From Ophiura sarsii (taxonomy: Eukaryota; Echinodermata; Ophiuroidea; Amphilepidida; Ophiuridae): a stretch of 64,000 nucleotides of DNA. Shown piece by piece: positions 25,601 to 33,986 of the stretch (the first letter of the stretch is position 1; each line of letters starts with the position of its first letter). The notes below the pieces were generated by a model, which was not told the origin of the DNA, did no database searches, and worked only from the letters and a program-made list of their open reading frames with translations. Made by a program: the position numbers and the translations under genes. The stretch is taken from positions 73,827,062-73,891,061 of the forward strand of contig CM069446.1 in the NCBI GenBank assembly GCA_035610835.1, read 5' to 3'.

Positions 25601-27399
25601 TAGTTTGATTTCAGTGCAATTTTAGTTAATTTATTTAATTGGATGGACCATTTCAACAAAGAACATGAAATGTTTCAATTGCAATTTTAAAGACTGCTTT
25701 ACTGACAGCTACCCATTGCACATGGAAAAAGAGTATAGAACTTGAACTCATGACAAAATACTTATATAATTTATGTGGAATATATTTATTTATGTCTTTT
25801 AAGCTTGAAAAGAATCGAAAGAATGCGTTGAAAAGAACAAAGAAGAGATTAACTGATGTGTGTGTGTGACTTAATCATGTTGCTTTAAAAAAAGCTTTAC
25901 TTTCATACTGAGAGGATTGGACCAAGCCGATTTTGCTTCCTCATGTTTGCTGAAGCATATCTCCCGTTCTAAATAACCAATTGGAACGCAATAAAATGCA
26001 AATGAAAGCTTAGTTACTCAGCTTTCATAATACATCGAGATTAGACCCGTGTGTTCCAGTCCTTTTAAGATATCTTATGTGCCCGGAGTGTTAACATTTT
26101 TTTGGGACACCCTGTAGGATAGGAATACATGAAATAAATGAGTGATTATGGTCCTTATCAATAATTGTATCCAAGGATGAGTGCATGAACGTTTCGTCAA
26201 CAGCATATGTTGTCTTTTTCAACACATGTTTGGTAATGAGCATGACTGGTTGACCACTGCTACTGTGCTACCTAGATGACTTAGCGACGGTGCTGGAGTT
26301 TCTTGAAGATATATTTCTCCCCAAAGCGATGGTTTGTCGATCAATTATAGCATTTCTGGGTTCTGATAAGACAAGAATAAGTCGGAATCCATTGATGTGC
26401 ACAATCCTGACCCTTGTGGATAAGTAAGGTTCGAGTGCCAAGTAAGGTTCGTGTGCGGGTCATTGTCGTTTTTCCGCAACCTGCGCTAACCTATATAAGC
26501 ATATTTTAATAGTAGTATCATACGCACATTGCGTGCATAATATACATACATGTATTGTTATGAATGGCAGATATATAGACCAAATTATTATTCTACTTAT
26601 CTCACTTACCGGTATATCCGTATAAGTTAGACTATAGTGTAAAGACCCCGTTACGGAATAAAGCTGTATAATCTTGTGCTATAGGTTAATTCCGTGTTGT
26701 CTTACGCCAAGGATAACCCCATTTTCCAGTGCGGCTATTAGTTTTACCATAACTAGCGGCGTACCCTCGCTATGCTCGAGTCCCCGCTGGTTATGCAACA
26801 TTACCTACCTCCGAAACCACATACACTCTACAGCTCCCCCCCCCCCCCCCCCCCCCCACACCACACACACACCCCACACCAACCAGGTTGATTTATAATC
26901 ATAACCCTCCTAAACCATTTACCGCGGCTACGTTATTAACCCCTACCTCTCACTATCGATTACTTCATTAACCCGCGTTACCTCTGAAACCACATAACCC
27001 CCCCCCCCCCCCTCCCCCACGAGCACCAACCATGTTGATTTATAATCCTCCTAAACCATTTCCCGTGGCTACTTTATTAACCCCTACCTCTCAAACCGCA
27101 TTACTTCATTAACCCTCGGTACCTCCGAAACTACATAAATCCCAAAGAAATTTTGGAATGTCGTCTGCAGACGCCTGCCGCACCTAATCAATCCAAATAC
27201 TAATCTTACTTGATTTACGTTTCATATTTCAGGTAGTCTAGACACCTTTATGATCAGTGAATACATCGATCGGTTTACTCCGATATACACGGGCCTTGAA
27301 CGACGAATTACCTTTGCAACGGGCAAAGCACCATCCGTCAAACCGCAGCATATTATTGTCACCAGTATTTTCTTACTTGTTTCAAAACTGATATTCTAA
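13261..27399 (+). CDS. NT5E-like: Ecto-5'-nucleotidase (CD73-like), complete 8-exon gene
   Basis: Hydrolyses extracellular nucleoside 5'-monophosphates, chiefly AMP to adenosine, at the outer cell surface. The spliced frame is 1,773 nt, 590 aa, the usual CD73 length; intron 1 is phase 0 and introns 2-7 are all phase 1. A signal peptide lies at about 20-40. The N-terminal metallophosphoesterase domain keeps all di-zinc ligands: D50 and H52 (NDVH), D103 (DAGDQ), N135-H136 (GNHEFD, H136 catalytic), H234 (GHSG), H257 (GGH). The C-terminal nucleotidase domain keeps R370, R411, F430 (FPFGG), F515 and D521 (GGDG). Cysteine pairs C65/C75, C369/C374 and C491/C494 match human disulfides. The pair equivalent to human C365/C387 is absent (T381, A403). 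The residue equivalent to human N390 is H406. A hydrophobic C-tail (576-590) suits GPI anchoring, though K587 interrupts it. Introns are full of mobile elements. Identity is secure; substrate preference is inferred. Confidence 0.94.
13690..14153. repeat. Foldback element in intron 1
   Basis: Long inverted arms. The outer part is CATAAATAAGAAGATTCATAG and its complement at about 14,135-14,153. The inner part is TTACTGTTCCAGAC, CGATCGGATGTC and CAATGGTGTATGACCGTTGA with complements up to 14,112. The loop has no gene. It sits ~36 bases after exon 1. Confidence 0.75.
14217..15172. repeat. Dispersed repeat copy, then unremarkable intron sequence
   Basis: 14,217-14,375 repeats the 12,600-12,800 element (GTATTCCAAAGTTTGAGTTG). 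The remainder is AT-rich intron 1 with no gene seen. Confidence 0.45.
15173..15777. repeat. Foldback repeat with conserved open arms
   Basis: GGGTTCAACAAAAGAAAGTA at the left and the complement TTTGTTGAACCC at the right; arms are ~220 bases. Both arms translate outward to the same peptide (blocks FPLNGANHGLSLL, FGIKLCLKD, LSSLFGQ). Truncated copies of the arm lie in intron 2 of all three zinc-finger genes (about 38,160-38,305; 46,405-46,530; 57,850-57,975). I do not recognise the peptide; it may be chance preserved by recent copying. Confidence 0.6.
15880..15995. repeat. Dispersed repeat, third diverged copy
   Basis: Shares GATGTTTTCTATTTTAC..., TTGCCCATTGAG and GGTTAACCACCTTTGGC with the copies at 12,600 and 14,217. 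Confidence 0.4.
16571..16875. repeat. Degenerate ~20-bp minisatellite (GCACGGCACCAAGTACTATT)
   Basis: About 14 irregular copies of GCACGGCACCAAGTACTATT and variants in intron 1. Overlapping short frames in two phases come from the repeat and are not genes. Confidence 0.7.
17350..17563 (+). CDS. NT5E-like: Ecto-5'-nucleotidase exon 2
   Basis: Acceptor TTGTTGCAG|GCG; begins ALGNHEFD, which holds the catalytic His. Ends ...ISQS plus one base at C|GTAAGT (phase 1). Confidence 0.93.
17919..18062. repeat. Short palindromic element in intron 2
   Basis: Ends AATATTGGATG / CATCCAATATT. Inner arms are GATACAAGAAAATATTGCAC and its complement near 18,017-18,038. Confidence 0.65.
18120..18560. repeat. 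Inverted repeat with purine-rich loop
   Basis: GTAGGCCAAACAAAGGAGAA at ~18,169 pairs with TTCTTTGTTTGGCC near 18,494; the loop holds an A/G-rich tract (18,345-18,417) of AAG/AAAG units. Confidence 0.5.
19130..19345. repeat. Dispersed repeat (inverted copy of 12,195-12,420)
   Basis: Complementary to the copy at 12,195: contains TTTTCATTTTGCTGGCGGCA and a TGTTTTTCACCGACA block. Lies just before exon 3. Confidence 0.5.
19395..19580 (+). CDS. NT5E-like: Ecto-5'-nucleotidase exon 3
   Basis: Acceptor GTTAAG|GT. Encodes DVIFYDEIESLQAEV... to VVGGHTDTFLYT, containing the AVGHSG and GGH metal ligands. Donor G|GTAAGC, phase 1. The pyrimidine tract is weak, but frame and homology fix the border. Confidence 0.9.
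19873..19957 (+). pseudogene. Decayed partial duplicate of nucleotidase exon 4
   Basis: CCTTTACCTCCAATATTAG followed by GCGATCCTCCTGAT repeats the acceptor and first codons of exon 4 (19,972 onward). It continues GTCGTGACTCCA and TAGTGATCCCGC, but a ~30-base stretch is missing and one base is added. The acceptor AG is intact. If spliced in at phase 1 it would read about 23 codons, then stop (GAA TAA), so it could act as a poison exon or be inert. Confidence 0.75.
19991..20194 (+). CDS. NT5E-like: Ecto-5'-nucleotidase exon 4
   Basis: Acceptor CAATATTAG|GC. Encodes NPPDAEVPYGEYPIVVTP... to GNPILLDNTVKE, the end of the catalytic domain. Donor G|GTTTGT. A decayed copy of its 5' part lies just upstream (19,873-19,957). 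Confidence 0.9.
20817..21068 (+). CDS. NT5E-like: Ecto-5'-nucleotidase exon 5
   Basis: Acceptor AAACAG|AT. Encodes the interdomain helix and start of the nucleotide-binding domain: LLDGSRDSCRNYECNLGN and WNHVNFAVLHSGGIRSS. Donor G|GTGCGT. Holds R370, R411 and the H406 substitution. Confidence 0.92.
21270..21525. repeat. Foldback with repeated TATCGNNCGATAC palindromes
   Basis: Ends AGGTCCCAGAT / ATCTGGGACCT. The interior has several copies of a small palindrome (CCAGTATCG, AGTATCGCTCGATACTG, AGTATCGGACGATACTG). Intron 5. Confidence 0.6.
22023..22178 (+). CDS. NT5E-like: Ecto-5'-nucleotidase exon 6
   Basis: Acceptor AATACAG|GA. Encodes GDITLGDITTVFPFGGTIDS, including the base-stacking Phe (F430). 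Donor G|GTTAGT. Confidence 0.93.
22205..22340. repeat. Partial copy of the ACACTTTCCACGCGG MITE family
   Basis: Shares the interior GATTACTGAACCAATACTAGGC...CATGTTTGTAC with 23,571-23,803 and 28,196-28,436. Ends missing. Confidence 0.5.
22440..22535. repeat. Fragment related to the 554-778 foldback
   Basis: Contains TATAGAACTCCATAATTATT flanked by inverted TTTACATAAT motifs and terminal CACACA-type sequence. Confidence 0.5.
22962..23426. repeat. Inverted-repeat pair with a nested small palindrome
   Basis: ATAAGATCGTCTCAAAGAAG at ~22,969 recurs as its complement near 23,400-23,420; arms ~40 bases. A second inverted pair, GGGTCTTTAAGAAAATC / GATTTTCTTAAAGACCC, lies inside at ~23,199-23,280. 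Confidence 0.55.
23571..23803. mobile_element. MITE with AACACTTTCC ends (intron 6)
   Basis: Begins AACACTTTCCACGCGGCTTT and ends GCCGCTTGGAAAGTGTT (complementary). A second copy lies at 28,196-28,436 downstream of the gene and a solo 3' end at ~27,150-27,183. Its right end is ~39 bases from exon 7. Confidence 0.7.
23842..24042 (+). CDS. NT5E-like: Ecto-5'-nucleotidase exon 7
   Basis: Acceptor CTACTCAG|GA. Encodes LWVTYDISRKPNDRVVEV, the RCANC pair and LPSFIADGGDGYDV (F515, D521). Donor G|GTACGT. A MITE ends only ~39 bases upstream of the acceptor. Confidence 0.93.
24224..25189. mobile_element. Harbinger-like foldback element with TTA target duplication
   Basis: CCAGTGAGCTAAGA at the left and its complement GCTCACTGG at the right, each next to a TTA trinucleotide, give a 3-bp TTA duplication as used by PIF/Harbinger elements. 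Borders are within ~3 bases. Arms run hundreds of bases (GTATATGGGTCAACG and CGGTTCCGCCCGGTTCT recur in complement). No transposase; intron 7. Confidence 0.7.
25242..26114. mobile_element. TA-target foldback element with CAGGGTGTCCC ends
   Basis: Ends CAGGGTGTCCCAAAAAAATG and its complement, flanked by TA (25,240-25,241; 26,115-26,116). Arms are ~230 bases, nearly identical in complement; the middle also holds an inverted pair around AAGAATCGAAAGAATGCG. Tc1/mariner-type MITE in intron 7. Confidence 0.85.
26806..27145. repeat. Tandem repeat ×2.3 with C-tracts
   Basis: TACCTCCGAAACCACATA, a C-run, GGTTGATTTATAATC, CCTCCTAAACCATTT and TTATTAACCCCTACCTCTC occur twice (start 26,806 and 26,979), then a truncated third copy. 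C-runs at ~26,837 and ~26,999 differ in length. Confidence 0.65.
27150..27183. repeat. Solo terminus of the ACACTTTCC MITE
   Basis: TTTTGGAATGTCGTCTGCAG followed by ACGCCTGCCGC is identical to the right end of 23,571-23,803. It lies ~50 bases before exon 8. Confidence 0.55.
27233..27399 (+). CDS. NT5E-like: Ecto-5'-nucleotidase exon 8 and stop
   Basis: Acceptor CATATTTCAG|GT. Encodes SLDTFMISEYIDRFTPIYTG and the hydrophobic GPI-signal-like tail HIIVTSIFLLVSKLIF, then TAA at 27,397. No canonical AATAAA seen close downstream. Confidence 0.92.
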
Positions 27400-27450
27400 G
27401 AATACTAACTTTATAATGCGTATCAATACGTATGATGCGAACGTGGGGAA

Positions 27451-27898
27451 GACTGGCCTTTAGTTTTAATGGAGGGATCCCGCAAGCATAACCTTGATGC
27501 ATTATATGTTAGACGAATAATTATCGATCCCAAATCGTGTAGTTTTATAGAACAAAACGTCATACAAAAACGAATAATAACTGCCATCTCTCAACATGCA
27601 ATCTTTAAAATTCGCGGCAATCGAAAGTCCCGGTGTCGATAACGTCATGCTTATACAATACACGTGGGCAAATATGAGCACCACTAAACAGGACGTCAAC
27701 GACACCGGGTCTTTCGATTGCCGCGAATTTTAAAAATTGCATGTTGAGAGATAGCCGGTTCAATTAATAGTTTTTGTCATAAGTATGATGTTTTGTTCTA
27801 TATAACTACGCGATTTGGGCTCGATAATTATTTGTCTAACATATTATGCATAGTGTTATGCTTGCGGGACCCCTCCTTTAAAACCACATTGGGCCAGT
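27451..27898. repeat. Foldback element just 3' of the nucleotidase gene
   Basis: GACTGGCC at the left and GGGCCAGTGA at the right. Inner arms include CCCGCAAGCATAAC and TCGCGGCAATCGAAAG, each recurring in complement (27,715-27,870). The loop is ~60 bases. It begins ~50 bases after the stop codon, so it may lie in the 3' UTR, where the transcript could fold. Confidence 0.75.
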
Positions 27899-28195
27899 GA
27901 TTTCTATTGGCGAGGTGCAGCGGACTGTGTACGTTTGCTGGATCATTGTAAATTGGTGTTGTGTTATTTTATAATGAAGTTTTACTGTAGTATTGAAAAT
28001 GCATAATGGTGCTTCACTACAATATTAAATACATTATTAAGAACTATTTTTGGCAATGTACCTCGCGATTCAAGACATTCGTCTATACAATGGCTATTCT
28101 TGTCATCGAACAAAGAACGAATACCGAAGAATTAATTAAAAAAGGAGAGGTAAAACGCCATGCCTAAGATAATAATGAAATCAATATTATGTTAA

Positions 28196-28436
28196 ACACT
28201 TTCCACGCGGCTATTGGTTTTACCATATACACAACACATTTTTCAAAACCTTTCCCAACTTTCAAAGTTTATCTCAAGGATTACTGAACCAATATTAGAC
28301 ATGTTTGTACTGATTTTAATGCATTTGTCATGGTGATTCCAAATATGGTTATGAAAATCAATAATTTTGACATTTTTGAAACATTTTGTGACATTTTGGA
28401 ACTGTCGTCTGCTGACGACTGACGCGTAGAAAGTAT
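28196..28436. mobile_element. Second ACACTTTCCACGCGG MITE
   Basis: ACACTTTCCACGCGGCTATT at the left; GACGCGTAGAAAGT at the right (complementary with mismatches). The interior matches 23,571-23,803. Confidence 0.65.
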
Positions 28437-28493
28437 TAAACCTAATAACGTTACCTGGACATCAACTTACGGAAATAGATGTGTCGTATTGAA

Positions 28494-28767
28494 GTATTGA
28501 TGACAATTGCGAAATCGGGCGTGCGTCTCCCTATGGGGGTATATGGCCATCCCCAATATACACGAATAGCATACAGAATATGCATCCTTGTATATTGGTT
28601 CGAGATATACATTTTGTAGTAAAATACATTAAAAATGTCATAAGTATTGATGACAATTATGAAATCGGGCGTGTGTCTCCCTATGGGTGTATATGGCCAT
28701 CCCCAATATACACGAATAGCATACAGAATATGCATCCTTGTATATTGGTTCAAGATATACATTTTGG
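28494..28767. repeat. Direct duplication, 150-bp period
   Basis: GTATTGATGACAATT ... CTCCCTATGGG ... GGCCATCCCCAATATACACG ... AGATATACATTTTG occurs twice (28,494 and 28,644) with few changes. Frames across it are repeat artefacts. Confidence 0.75.
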
Positions 28768-28867
28768 TATGGACAAAATAGAGATCACCAAACACCCTAC
28801 CCCCACATAGTAATCATGAAACAGGTATGAGACCCAGCATGTGCAGCTTTCTTCTTCCTGCCCAGAT

Positions 28868-29188
28868 TGGATGACTGACCACCGCTCCTCCGTCCCAACA
28901 GACTTCGATGACTGACCACCGCTCCTCCGTCCCAACAGACTTCGATGACTGACCACCGCTCCTCCGTCCCAACAGACTTCGATGACTGGCTACATCTCCT
29001 CCGTCCCAACAGACTTCGATGACTGGCTACCTCTCCTCCGTCCCAACAGACTTCGATGACTGACCACCGCTCCTCCGTCCCAACGACGGGTACTTCGATG
29101 ACTGGCTACCTCTCCTCCGTCCCAACAGACTTCGATGACTGACCACCGCTCCTCCGTCCCAACGACGGGTACTTCGATGACTGGCTAC
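28868..29188. repeat. 37-bp minisatellite
   Basis: About 8-9 tandem units of GACTGACCACCGCTCCTCCG plus TCCCAACAGACTTCGAT. Two units have a 5-base longer form (CAACGACGGGTACTTCGAT) and some read GACTGGCTACCTCTCC. The unit is not a multiple of three, so overlapping minus-strand frames are artefacts. Confidence 0.85.
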
Positions 29189-29930
29189 CAGTCTTACGGT
29201 CTCATACACATTCCATAATTACCCATAAAATTGTCCAACCCATGTGGTTCCCAAGGTATAAATCCTCAGTAATTCGTCAATGTAATACACATCCAAAAGC
29301 CTACTCAAATATCGTTCTTCAGTGTCCAAAACATCTCAAGGGCATTATTGAGTGAATTTCAACCATCTACTTCAAATATTATGTGTATGTCTTCATCGTA
29401 GTAACTTTACTAAGTATTCCAAAGGTGTTAGGTGACAATGAGTAATTAATTTAGTAATTCTCTGATATCCAAAAATCCAAATCTCCATCATTTTTCAACC
29501 TCAGTACACCAAATCGTGAATTACATAATCGAATATAATTTCGTACAATACTGCCATAATATGGGTATTATGATGGGAACGACGAAATTATTATTTGTAA
29601 CAACCAATTGTTTATTTTTACCTTAAATCCTCAAGGGTAAAACTCCTACAAGACTCAGTAAACAGTAAACCCATAACAAATAGGCTTATCACAATTTGCT
29701 CCAAAATTGTCTCATCCTCAACTCCATGTGGCCTATAAATTCGATCACCACAACACCGTCATATCCGCGCAATTTGGCTCATAAAATACAATACAAGTTT
29801 TGAATAACACCTCATAAATCGTCATTTCTCACCCATCAGTAGGCTTATCAGATATAATTAAAATGATATAGAAGTAGGGTAGCTCTACTTGTAAAATGAG
29901 TCCACTAGGATAGGCAAGCCTGAAAATTAG
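29189..29930. other. No gene seen; interior of a TA-target element toward its right end
   Basis: AT-rich. The last ~60 bases (GAAGTAGGGTAGCTCTACTT...) match 43,577-43,606 in the next unit and belong to the element ending at 29,955. Confidence 0.4.
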
Positions 29931-29955
29931 AGGTCGGACTAGCCCCGCTCTCCCC
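29931..29955. mobile_element. Right terminus of the TA-target element with GGGGAGAGCGGGGCTAGTCC ends
   Basis: GGACTAGCCCCGCTCTCCCC followed by TA and LINE sequence (CGACATATGG). The matching left terminus is at 42,854, also next to the same LINE TA site, and unit 3 (52,893-52,900) has that site empty. Confidence 0.7.
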
Positions 29956-29957
29956 TA

Positions 29958-30925
29958 CGACATATGGAACTGACCTGCAGATCCATTTTGAGAAAGGTGT
30001 CAAATGTAACTCCTAAATTCCTGATGGCGGGGGATGGGTCAATCACAGATTCACCAATCTTCAAGTTAACCTCAGACAACAAATCTACCTGTCGAGGTGA
30101 GGAAATGAGGATAAATTCAGTTTTAGTGTCATTCAGCCTGAGCCTGTTTGCCAACATCCATTTCCCCACCTCGGCAATGCACATCGTTAGTCTGCTCCCG
30201 GGGGTACTCGGATTTGGTTTTTGTCGGGGGTGTGCCGCTGGAGATTCAAAAACCCCTACCATTTCTAAGGGTGATTTTAGAAAAATTGGTACCCATTTTA
30301 GGGGTTTTGCTTAATTTTAGACCAAATTTTCGCGAAAATAGACCTAATTTTGGCAAATTTTCGCGAAAATAGACAAACAGGACCCATGTCTAAGGATTTT
30401 TCAGTTGAAAAGCCTACCCATGGCTAAGGATGTCTCATGAAAAAACGACCCACTGGAGCGGCACGTCCCCGGCCCGTATGCCTTACATACGTGAGTACCC
30501 CCCCCCCCCCCGGGAGTCTGCTCTGCGCATCGTCGAAGTCACAAGGCACTTTCGGATTCAAACTAACGTACATTTGGTTGTCGTCAGCATACACGTGGTA
30601 AGGAACATTAAAGCGGCGCAGGATGGCAGTCACAGGTTTGGAATACAGGGTAAAAATCGGTGGACCAGCAACTGATCCTTGAGGAACACCGTATTTCAGT
30701 GGATGAACAGATGAGTAACTATCTAAAACACAATAGCACGATTAGTAATATAAGAAATGAACCAGCTTAAAACACAGCCGTCGATACCGTTTGTATTCAC
30801 TACTGAGCCTATTAGCAAGAACGCTGTGATCAATCGTATCGAAGGCTGCTGACATATCTAGTAAAACAAGCATGACAATCTTACCTCTACCAAGTTCATT
30901 TATAATGAAAGTTTTGTGTGGCATA
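29958..30925 (-). pseudogene. CR1/L2-like LINE reverse transcriptase fragment (unit 1)
   Basis: Minus-strand pieces of a non-LTR reverse transcriptase, in order: LLDMSAAFDTIDHSVLANRL (30,830-30,890), GVPQGSVAGPP (~30,680), VYADDNQMYVSLNP (catalytic YADD, ~30,570) and WMLANRLRLNDTKTEF...SIRNLGV-like thumb (29,960-30,170). It is frameshifted, cut at its 5' end by the minisatellite and interrupted by the MITE at 30,198-30,514. The motif set fits the CR1/L2/Rex group; the clade is not settled. Confidence 0.8.
30198..30514. mobile_element. Small MITE with CCGGGGGTACTC ends
   Basis: Inserted in the LINE with duplicated AGTCTGCTC (30,189-30,197 and 30,515-30,523). The uninterrupted site is seen at 43,745 (GTTAGTCTGCTCTGCGC). 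Ends CCGGGGGTACTC and GAGTACC(C)nGGG are complementary except for the C-run length. A sister copy in the opposite orientation is at 50,766-51,022. Confidence 0.85.
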
Positions 30926-31475
30926 GATACAAATGCCTAACTTTACACTGAAGGTTTTGATTGGTGTGGGGTAGATACAATATGTAAATGCTTAACTTTA
31001 CAACGAAAGTTTTGATTGGCGTATATACAAATGCTTAACTTTACACTGAAAGTTTAGATTGGCGTATAGATACAAATGCCTAACTTTACAATGACACTTT
31101 TGATTGGCGTAAATACAAATGCCTAACTTCACAACGAAAGTTTGATTGGCGTATATACAAATGCCTACTTAACACTTTAGGTTTTGATTGGCGTAAATAC
31201 AAATACTTTTATCATTGGGGTAGGATACAAATGCTTTTAAGAATTTTGTATATTGACAGTATTAAGTTGAAACTTAATACTGAAAAGTTTGATTGGCGTA
31301 GATACAAATGCTTAATTTATACTGAAGGTTTTTGATTGGTGTAAATACAAGTGCCTAACTTTACACTGAAAGTGTTATTGACTTGGTGTAACAAATGCCT
31401 AACTTATCACTAAGGTTTTAATTGGCGTATAGACAAAGTACCTAACTTTACACTGAAAGTTTAGATTGGGGTAGA
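30926..31475. repeat. ~42-bp minisatellite (unit 1)
   Basis: Irregular tandem units around AAATGCCTAACTTTACACTG plus AAAGTTTTGATTGGCGTAGATAC. It recurs at 41,680-42,020, 44,850-45,200, 51,590-52,115 and 54,765-55,140 in the tandem units. Length varies by small indels. Confidence 0.8.
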
Positions 31476-32060
31476 AAGGACGGGAGAAAGGGTTTTGATT
31501 GATATGGTTTGATTAATATTGGCAGGCGGGGATATTAGCATAAAGGGGATATGATGAAAAGGTGCATTAGAAGGGGAGGCATGCGAAGAACATGAGCACG
31601 TTTGGAGTGTCGGTCGGGCTATATACATGTATATAAAACGCGTAGGCTATACATTGACGAGAAATCTGATATTTTGGAGGTAACTAGTATTGATATGCTT
31701 TTTTAAACCTAAAGATTTTCAACATCGCAATTTTAAATCAAGAATACATATCAGTATGCAAAACATCTTTCTGGCATAGGCCTATATAAAAAGCCAATAT
31801 TGATTGGAAATAAAGTGATTGCTTTTCAATAAAATATCGGTCAAAAGTACCCACCAAATCGTACAAAAATTGACAAAAATCCGATTCTTAGGGGGGGGGC
31901 ACATCCCCTTGTGCTCAACATCTATCTAAAACAAATATTAATTGGAAATGAAGAGGTGGCTTTTCGATACAATTTTGGTCAAAAGTATACACCAGATCGC
32001 ACCAAATGAGTTCGAAAATTTGAAGAAAAAAAATCAAATTCTGAGGGGGGTGATCCTTAG

Positions 32061-32091
<31 letters not shown>

Positions 32092-32172
32092 TCCGCGATT
32101 TTTGAAACCATTTGTACAAAGAAAATATCAGTAGGCCTATGCTAAACTTTTTGCTTTGATAAAAAAATTATT
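31476..32172. repeat. Segmentally duplicated block upstream of zinc-finger gene 1
   Basis: GGAGGCATGCGAAGAACATG, TTTGGAGTGTCGGTCGGGCT and later TTGGAAATAAAGTGATTGC recur at 45,290-45,900 and 55,230-56,880. Contains a long C-run at ~32,060-32,090. No gene seen. Confidence 0.7.
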
Positions 32173-32545
32173 TAGGGAGCGATCGTTATTTATGGCAGGG
32201 GGGGGGGGGGAATGGTAAAATTTAGGGGGGAACGCGAAATTATTTTTCCGGAAAGAGGGGGGATGCGATTTTTTTTTTAAAGGAATGAGGGGGGAACGCG
32301 AATTTTTTTTTCAACTCTCAGAGAAAAAGAAGAAAAAAGAGGAAAGAAGGAAAGAGAAAATGAAAAAAAAATGAAAAAATAAGAAGAAAAAATAGTGAAA
32401 AAAAAGCCTGTTAAATTGTTGAAGCACATGGATAACGTGTTGAAGCACATGGATAAAATGCACAGAAATCATGTTTTTCTTTATATTTCACCAACATGTA
32501 AATTTAATAATACTGTACATACAATAATGTAGTATTATAACAAAG

Positions 32546-33562
32546 ATGGTGGCAAATGCCTTGAAGTACAAAAGTGGAACTAGGTCGCAGTGCTCGATTT
32601 TGGCAAAACCATCTCCTTCAAAAGACGAGCCTGGGTTTTACTACCAGCAAAAAATTGCTGAATTTATCAGCTTACATTACAAGGGAGGAGAACTCTTCAT
32701 GGAGTACCTGAAAGGTAGCTGTAGAGAAAAGCTTGATGGAAACCTGTGTTCATATTGCCAGAACCAACCATTTGTGGGTCCAGCAGCCATGCGTATTCCA
32801 CAACTTGTGCCAGACCTGAATAACCCAGGCCACTACATGTCAGTGTTTGACACACCTACCGTTGACAGTGAAGGAGAGCCACGACCAATAGATGACTTCC
32901 TACCAAGAGCACAGATCAAAATTAGGTTTCATGCTGGTCAACTTCGAGTTGATGATGATGCTGCCATAAGTGACTTTGCAAAGGAGATTGCAGTCAAACC
33001 AGCGTTTGTACAACAGTATTTGAGCCACCTGCAAGGATTTAAATGGAAGGACAGCATGAGAAAGAATCAGCGGACAATACAAAGAGACCACAGAAATCAA
33101 CTAGTATATGAAGACTATAAGTGGAAGAATCTTGTTGAAGAAAATAAACTTGGCTCTTTACAGGTTTCAGAGCTTAACAAATACCTAGATAAACACCATA
33201 TGGAAAACATAAAACACAGTAGGAAAAGTGATAAAGTGTCAGCAATCAGAAGACATGTATTACAAGAAGAGCTGTTTGGAAATGACACTACAGGAGGAGA
33301 AGTTCCAGATGAGGGCATGGAGAGTGAAGATTCTGAAAGAGATGACATTGAAAATGAAGACATGGATGAAGATATCACGAGCAGGGAGAGAAGTGAAAGT
33401 GAATCTAATGATAGCAATGGTGCAGACAGTGAAGATCAAGATGAAATTGTTGGCATGTTTGGGTCAGAGACCGATTCAGAAAATGAAGAAGTACAGATTG
33501 TTGTAACCAGGGGTGGTAGAAGAGCTGGAAGCTGGAAAAATGCATTTGGTCGCATTCTTTAA
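32546..33562 (+). CDS. 338-aa protein of unknown function, SAP-like motif and acidic tail, inside a TIR element
   Basis: Intact intronless frame with a good start context (AAAG ATG G). I do not recognise the family. The N-terminal part has four cysteines (C16, C59, C68, C71; the last two form CxxC), which could bind metal. A middle region, about 145-200, is rich in K/R and aromatic residues (FVQQYLSHLQGFKWKDSMRK). About 205-238 resembles a SAP DNA-binding helix pair (LQVSELNKYLDKHH...KSDKVSAIRRHV), with the usual glycine replaced. Residues 252-317 are very acidic (D/E/S), then a basic RGGRRAG end. A nuclear or chromatin role, or a transposon accessory protein, is inference. Its last codons are repeated in the downstream 215-bp duplication; AATAAA lies at 33,981. 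Confidence 0.75.
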   Translation: MVANALKYKSGTRSQCSILAKPSPSKDEPGFYYQQKIAEFISLHYKGGELFMEYLKGSCREKLDGNLCSYCQNQPFVGPAAMRIPQLVPDLNNPGHYMSVFDTPTVDSEGEPRPIDDFLPRAQIKIRFHAGQLRVDDDAAISDFAKEIAVKPAFVQQYLSHLQGFKWKDSMRKNQRTIQRDHRNQLVYEDYKWKNLVEENKLGSLQVSELNKYLDKHHMENIKHSRKSDKVSAIRRHVLQEELFGNDTTGGEVPDEGMESEDSERDDIENEDMDEDITSRERSESESNDSNGADSEDQDEIVGMFGSETDSENEEVQIVVTRGGRRAGSWKNAFGRIL

Positions 33563-33980
33563 AGTTGGGTACCACTGCACATTCACACAGTTTAAAATCT
33601 AGCAATTTATTTCTGAAGTAGCCTACAAATCATATGGATTGAATACACAGCACCTATATTTCATAAATGACACAACTCTTAAATGTCACAATGTGATATT
33701 GTTTGCATTTTTGTATGCTTTGTCAACCAGATAGTTTTATGAGACTGATGAATGCAAAACATTGTCGCATTCTTTAAAGTTTGGTACCACTTGCTGCACA
33801 TTCACACATAGTTTAAAATCTAGCATTTTATTTCTGAAGTACAAATCAAATAGATTGAATACACAGCACCTAGTTCATAAATGACACAACTCTATAATGT
33901 CACGATGTGATTTTGGTTGCATTTTTGTATGATTTGTCAACGAGATGGTTTTATGAGACTGATGAATGCAAACATTTTGA
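33551..33980. repeat. 215-bp tandem duplication spanning the stop codon and 3' UTR
   Basis: CGCATTCTTTAAAGTTGGGT recurs 215 bases later; two copies ~90% alike by eye. The first copy includes the final codon(s) of the 338-aa gene. Confidence 0.75.
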
Positions 33981-33986
33981 AATAAA
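33981..33986 (+). terminator. Polyadenylation signal AATAAA
   Basis: Canonical hexamer ~420 bases after the stop of the 338-aa gene, before the element's right end, so the gene appears to be a self-contained transcription unit. Confidence 0.5.

Noticed and set aside
28750..29209. Serine/glycine/arginine-rich minus-strand frames over the minisatellite
   Set aside because: The 37-bp unit is not a multiple of three and all three frames look alike, so these are repeat artefacts.
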